From: Deltaproteobacteria bacterium
Lineage (GTDB): Bacteria; Desulfobacterota; UBA8473
DNA length: 5,652 nucleotides
Assembly (NCBI GenBank): GCA_030643245.1
Contig: DAOWME010000201.1
Location: forward strand, 1 to 5,652
Direction: 5' to 3'
The translations under genes and the position numbers were made by a program. Shown one piece after another: positions 5,070 to 5,652 of the stretch (its first letter is position 1; every line of letters begins with the position of its first letter). The notes under the pieces are model-generated. The model saw nothing but the letters and a program-made list of their open reading frames with translations, had not been told where the DNA came from and searched no databases.

Positions 5070-5652
5070 ATGTCCCGATTGAAGCGTGTTACAGGCTTTC
5101 TTGGCCTACATCAAAGCACGGTTGGTATGCTGTGCATGGTCATCCTTGTGGGTATGGGCGAAAAGATGGCCGAGAGGTTCCTGCCCATCTATCTCATAGC
5201 CTTGGGCGGCAGCGCTCTGTCTATCGGGCTCCTCAACGGTCTCGATAATCTGCTATCAGCCCTCTATTCTTTCCCTGGAGGGTACCTTTCCGATCGCTTC
5301 GGTTTCAAACGGGCCCTTCTCGTCTTCAATATCGTCGCCATGGGTGGATTTCTGGTTGTTATCTTGGTTCCCACATGGCAAGCAGTTTTGGTGGGGGCTG
5401 TATTCTTCCTGTCATGGACGGCCATTTCTCTGCCTGCAACCATGAGCCTTGTAGCCAGGGTACTTCCAGAGAACAAAAGAACCATGGGGGTCTCAATGCA
5501 CTCCCTTGTGCGACGTATCCCCATGGCCCTTGGGCCGATTTTGGGCGGCGTGTGCATTGGTATCTTGGGGGAGGTCAATGGAGTGCGATTGGCCTTTGTT
5601 GTTGCCTTTATATTATCCTTTGTAGCGATAGTCTTACAGCAACTCCTGATAG
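5070..5652 (+). CDS. MFS transporter, N-terminal part (3' truncated by window)
   Basis: The frame is open from ATG 5070 to the window end (194 codons) and encodes the first half of a major facilitator superfamily permease of the inner membrane. About five to six hydrophobic segments are visible. Between the second and third lies motif A, GGYLSDRFGFKRAL (residues 70-83, with D75, R76, G78, K80, R81). Near residues 149-160, RIPMALGPILGG resembles motif C of proton antiporters, which hints at export, but the substrate cannot be told. A TGA in frame at 5061-5063 limits the start to this ATG or a later one. The Shine-Dalgarno is weak (only an A-rich AAAAAAG upstream). The 70-nt gap after the DUF255 gene and the lack of a clear terminator or promoter suggest co-transcription. 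Nothing else links the two functions. Confidence 0.88.
   Translation, partial: MSRLKRVTGFLGLHQSTVGMLCMVILVGMGEKMAERFLPIYLIALGGSALSIGLLNGLDNLLSALYSFPGGYLSDRFGFKRALLVFNIVAMGGFLVVILVPTWQAVLVGAVFFLSWTAISLPATMSLVARVLPENKRTMGVSMHSLVRRIPMALGPILGGVCIGILGEVNGVRLAFVVAFILSFVAIVLQQLLI

Noticed and set aside
5264..5578. 104-aa minus-strand frame
   Set aside because: It lies antisense to the MFS transporter, whose motif A is clear. The minus frame is proline- and basic-rich low-information sequence.

Overview
The window looks like a bacterial chromosome segment of moderate GC with compact genes. A double [4Fe-4S] QueG-like protein next to a cupin thiol dioxygenase and an exported DUF255 thioredoxin-fold protein would fit an anaerobic or facultative Gram-negative such as the Desulfobacterota. 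That placement is inference and weak. No rRNA, tRNA or CRISPR array was seen.

Layout: (i) Bases 1-156 hold the AT-rich 3' end of an unidentified plus-strand gene. (ii) Two minus-strand genes follow: a cysteine-dioxygenase-like cupin (282-968) and, upstream of it, a short QueG-like double [4Fe-4S] protein (1277-2125). The latter is driven by a consensus sigma70 promoter (TTGACA-18-TATAAT) at 2173-2202. (iii) About 700 bp lies between the QueG-like start and the next plus-strand gene. It is rich in short palindromes and in GTCTC/GAGAC motifs, and ends in a 39-codon small ORF with a textbook Shine-Dalgarno. (iv) A full-length DUF255/YyaL-type protein with a signal peptide (2825-4999) is followed after 70 nt by an MFS transporter cut off by the window end (5070-5652).

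The main hidden feature is between the two minus-strand genes. Bases 1055-1266 form a 212-bp non-coding element with long imperfect terminal inverted repeats: 53 identical and 3 mismatched positions, plus small indels, over arms of about 60 and 71 nt. It is flanked on both sides by a perfect 5-bp direct repeat, CTTAT. This is the signature of a MITE or similar non-autonomous element. It sits 10 bp after the QueG-like stop, counting its target duplication. Removing it would leave only 91 bp between the two minus-strand genes, so it probably split a former operon or placed a long hairpin inside its transcript.

The second notable area is the leader of the DUF255 gene. It holds a small ORF whose TAA overlaps an ATG (TAATG), and nested inverted repeats that could form mutually constraining RNA structures. 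This could be a leader-peptide or attenuation device, but that is inference.
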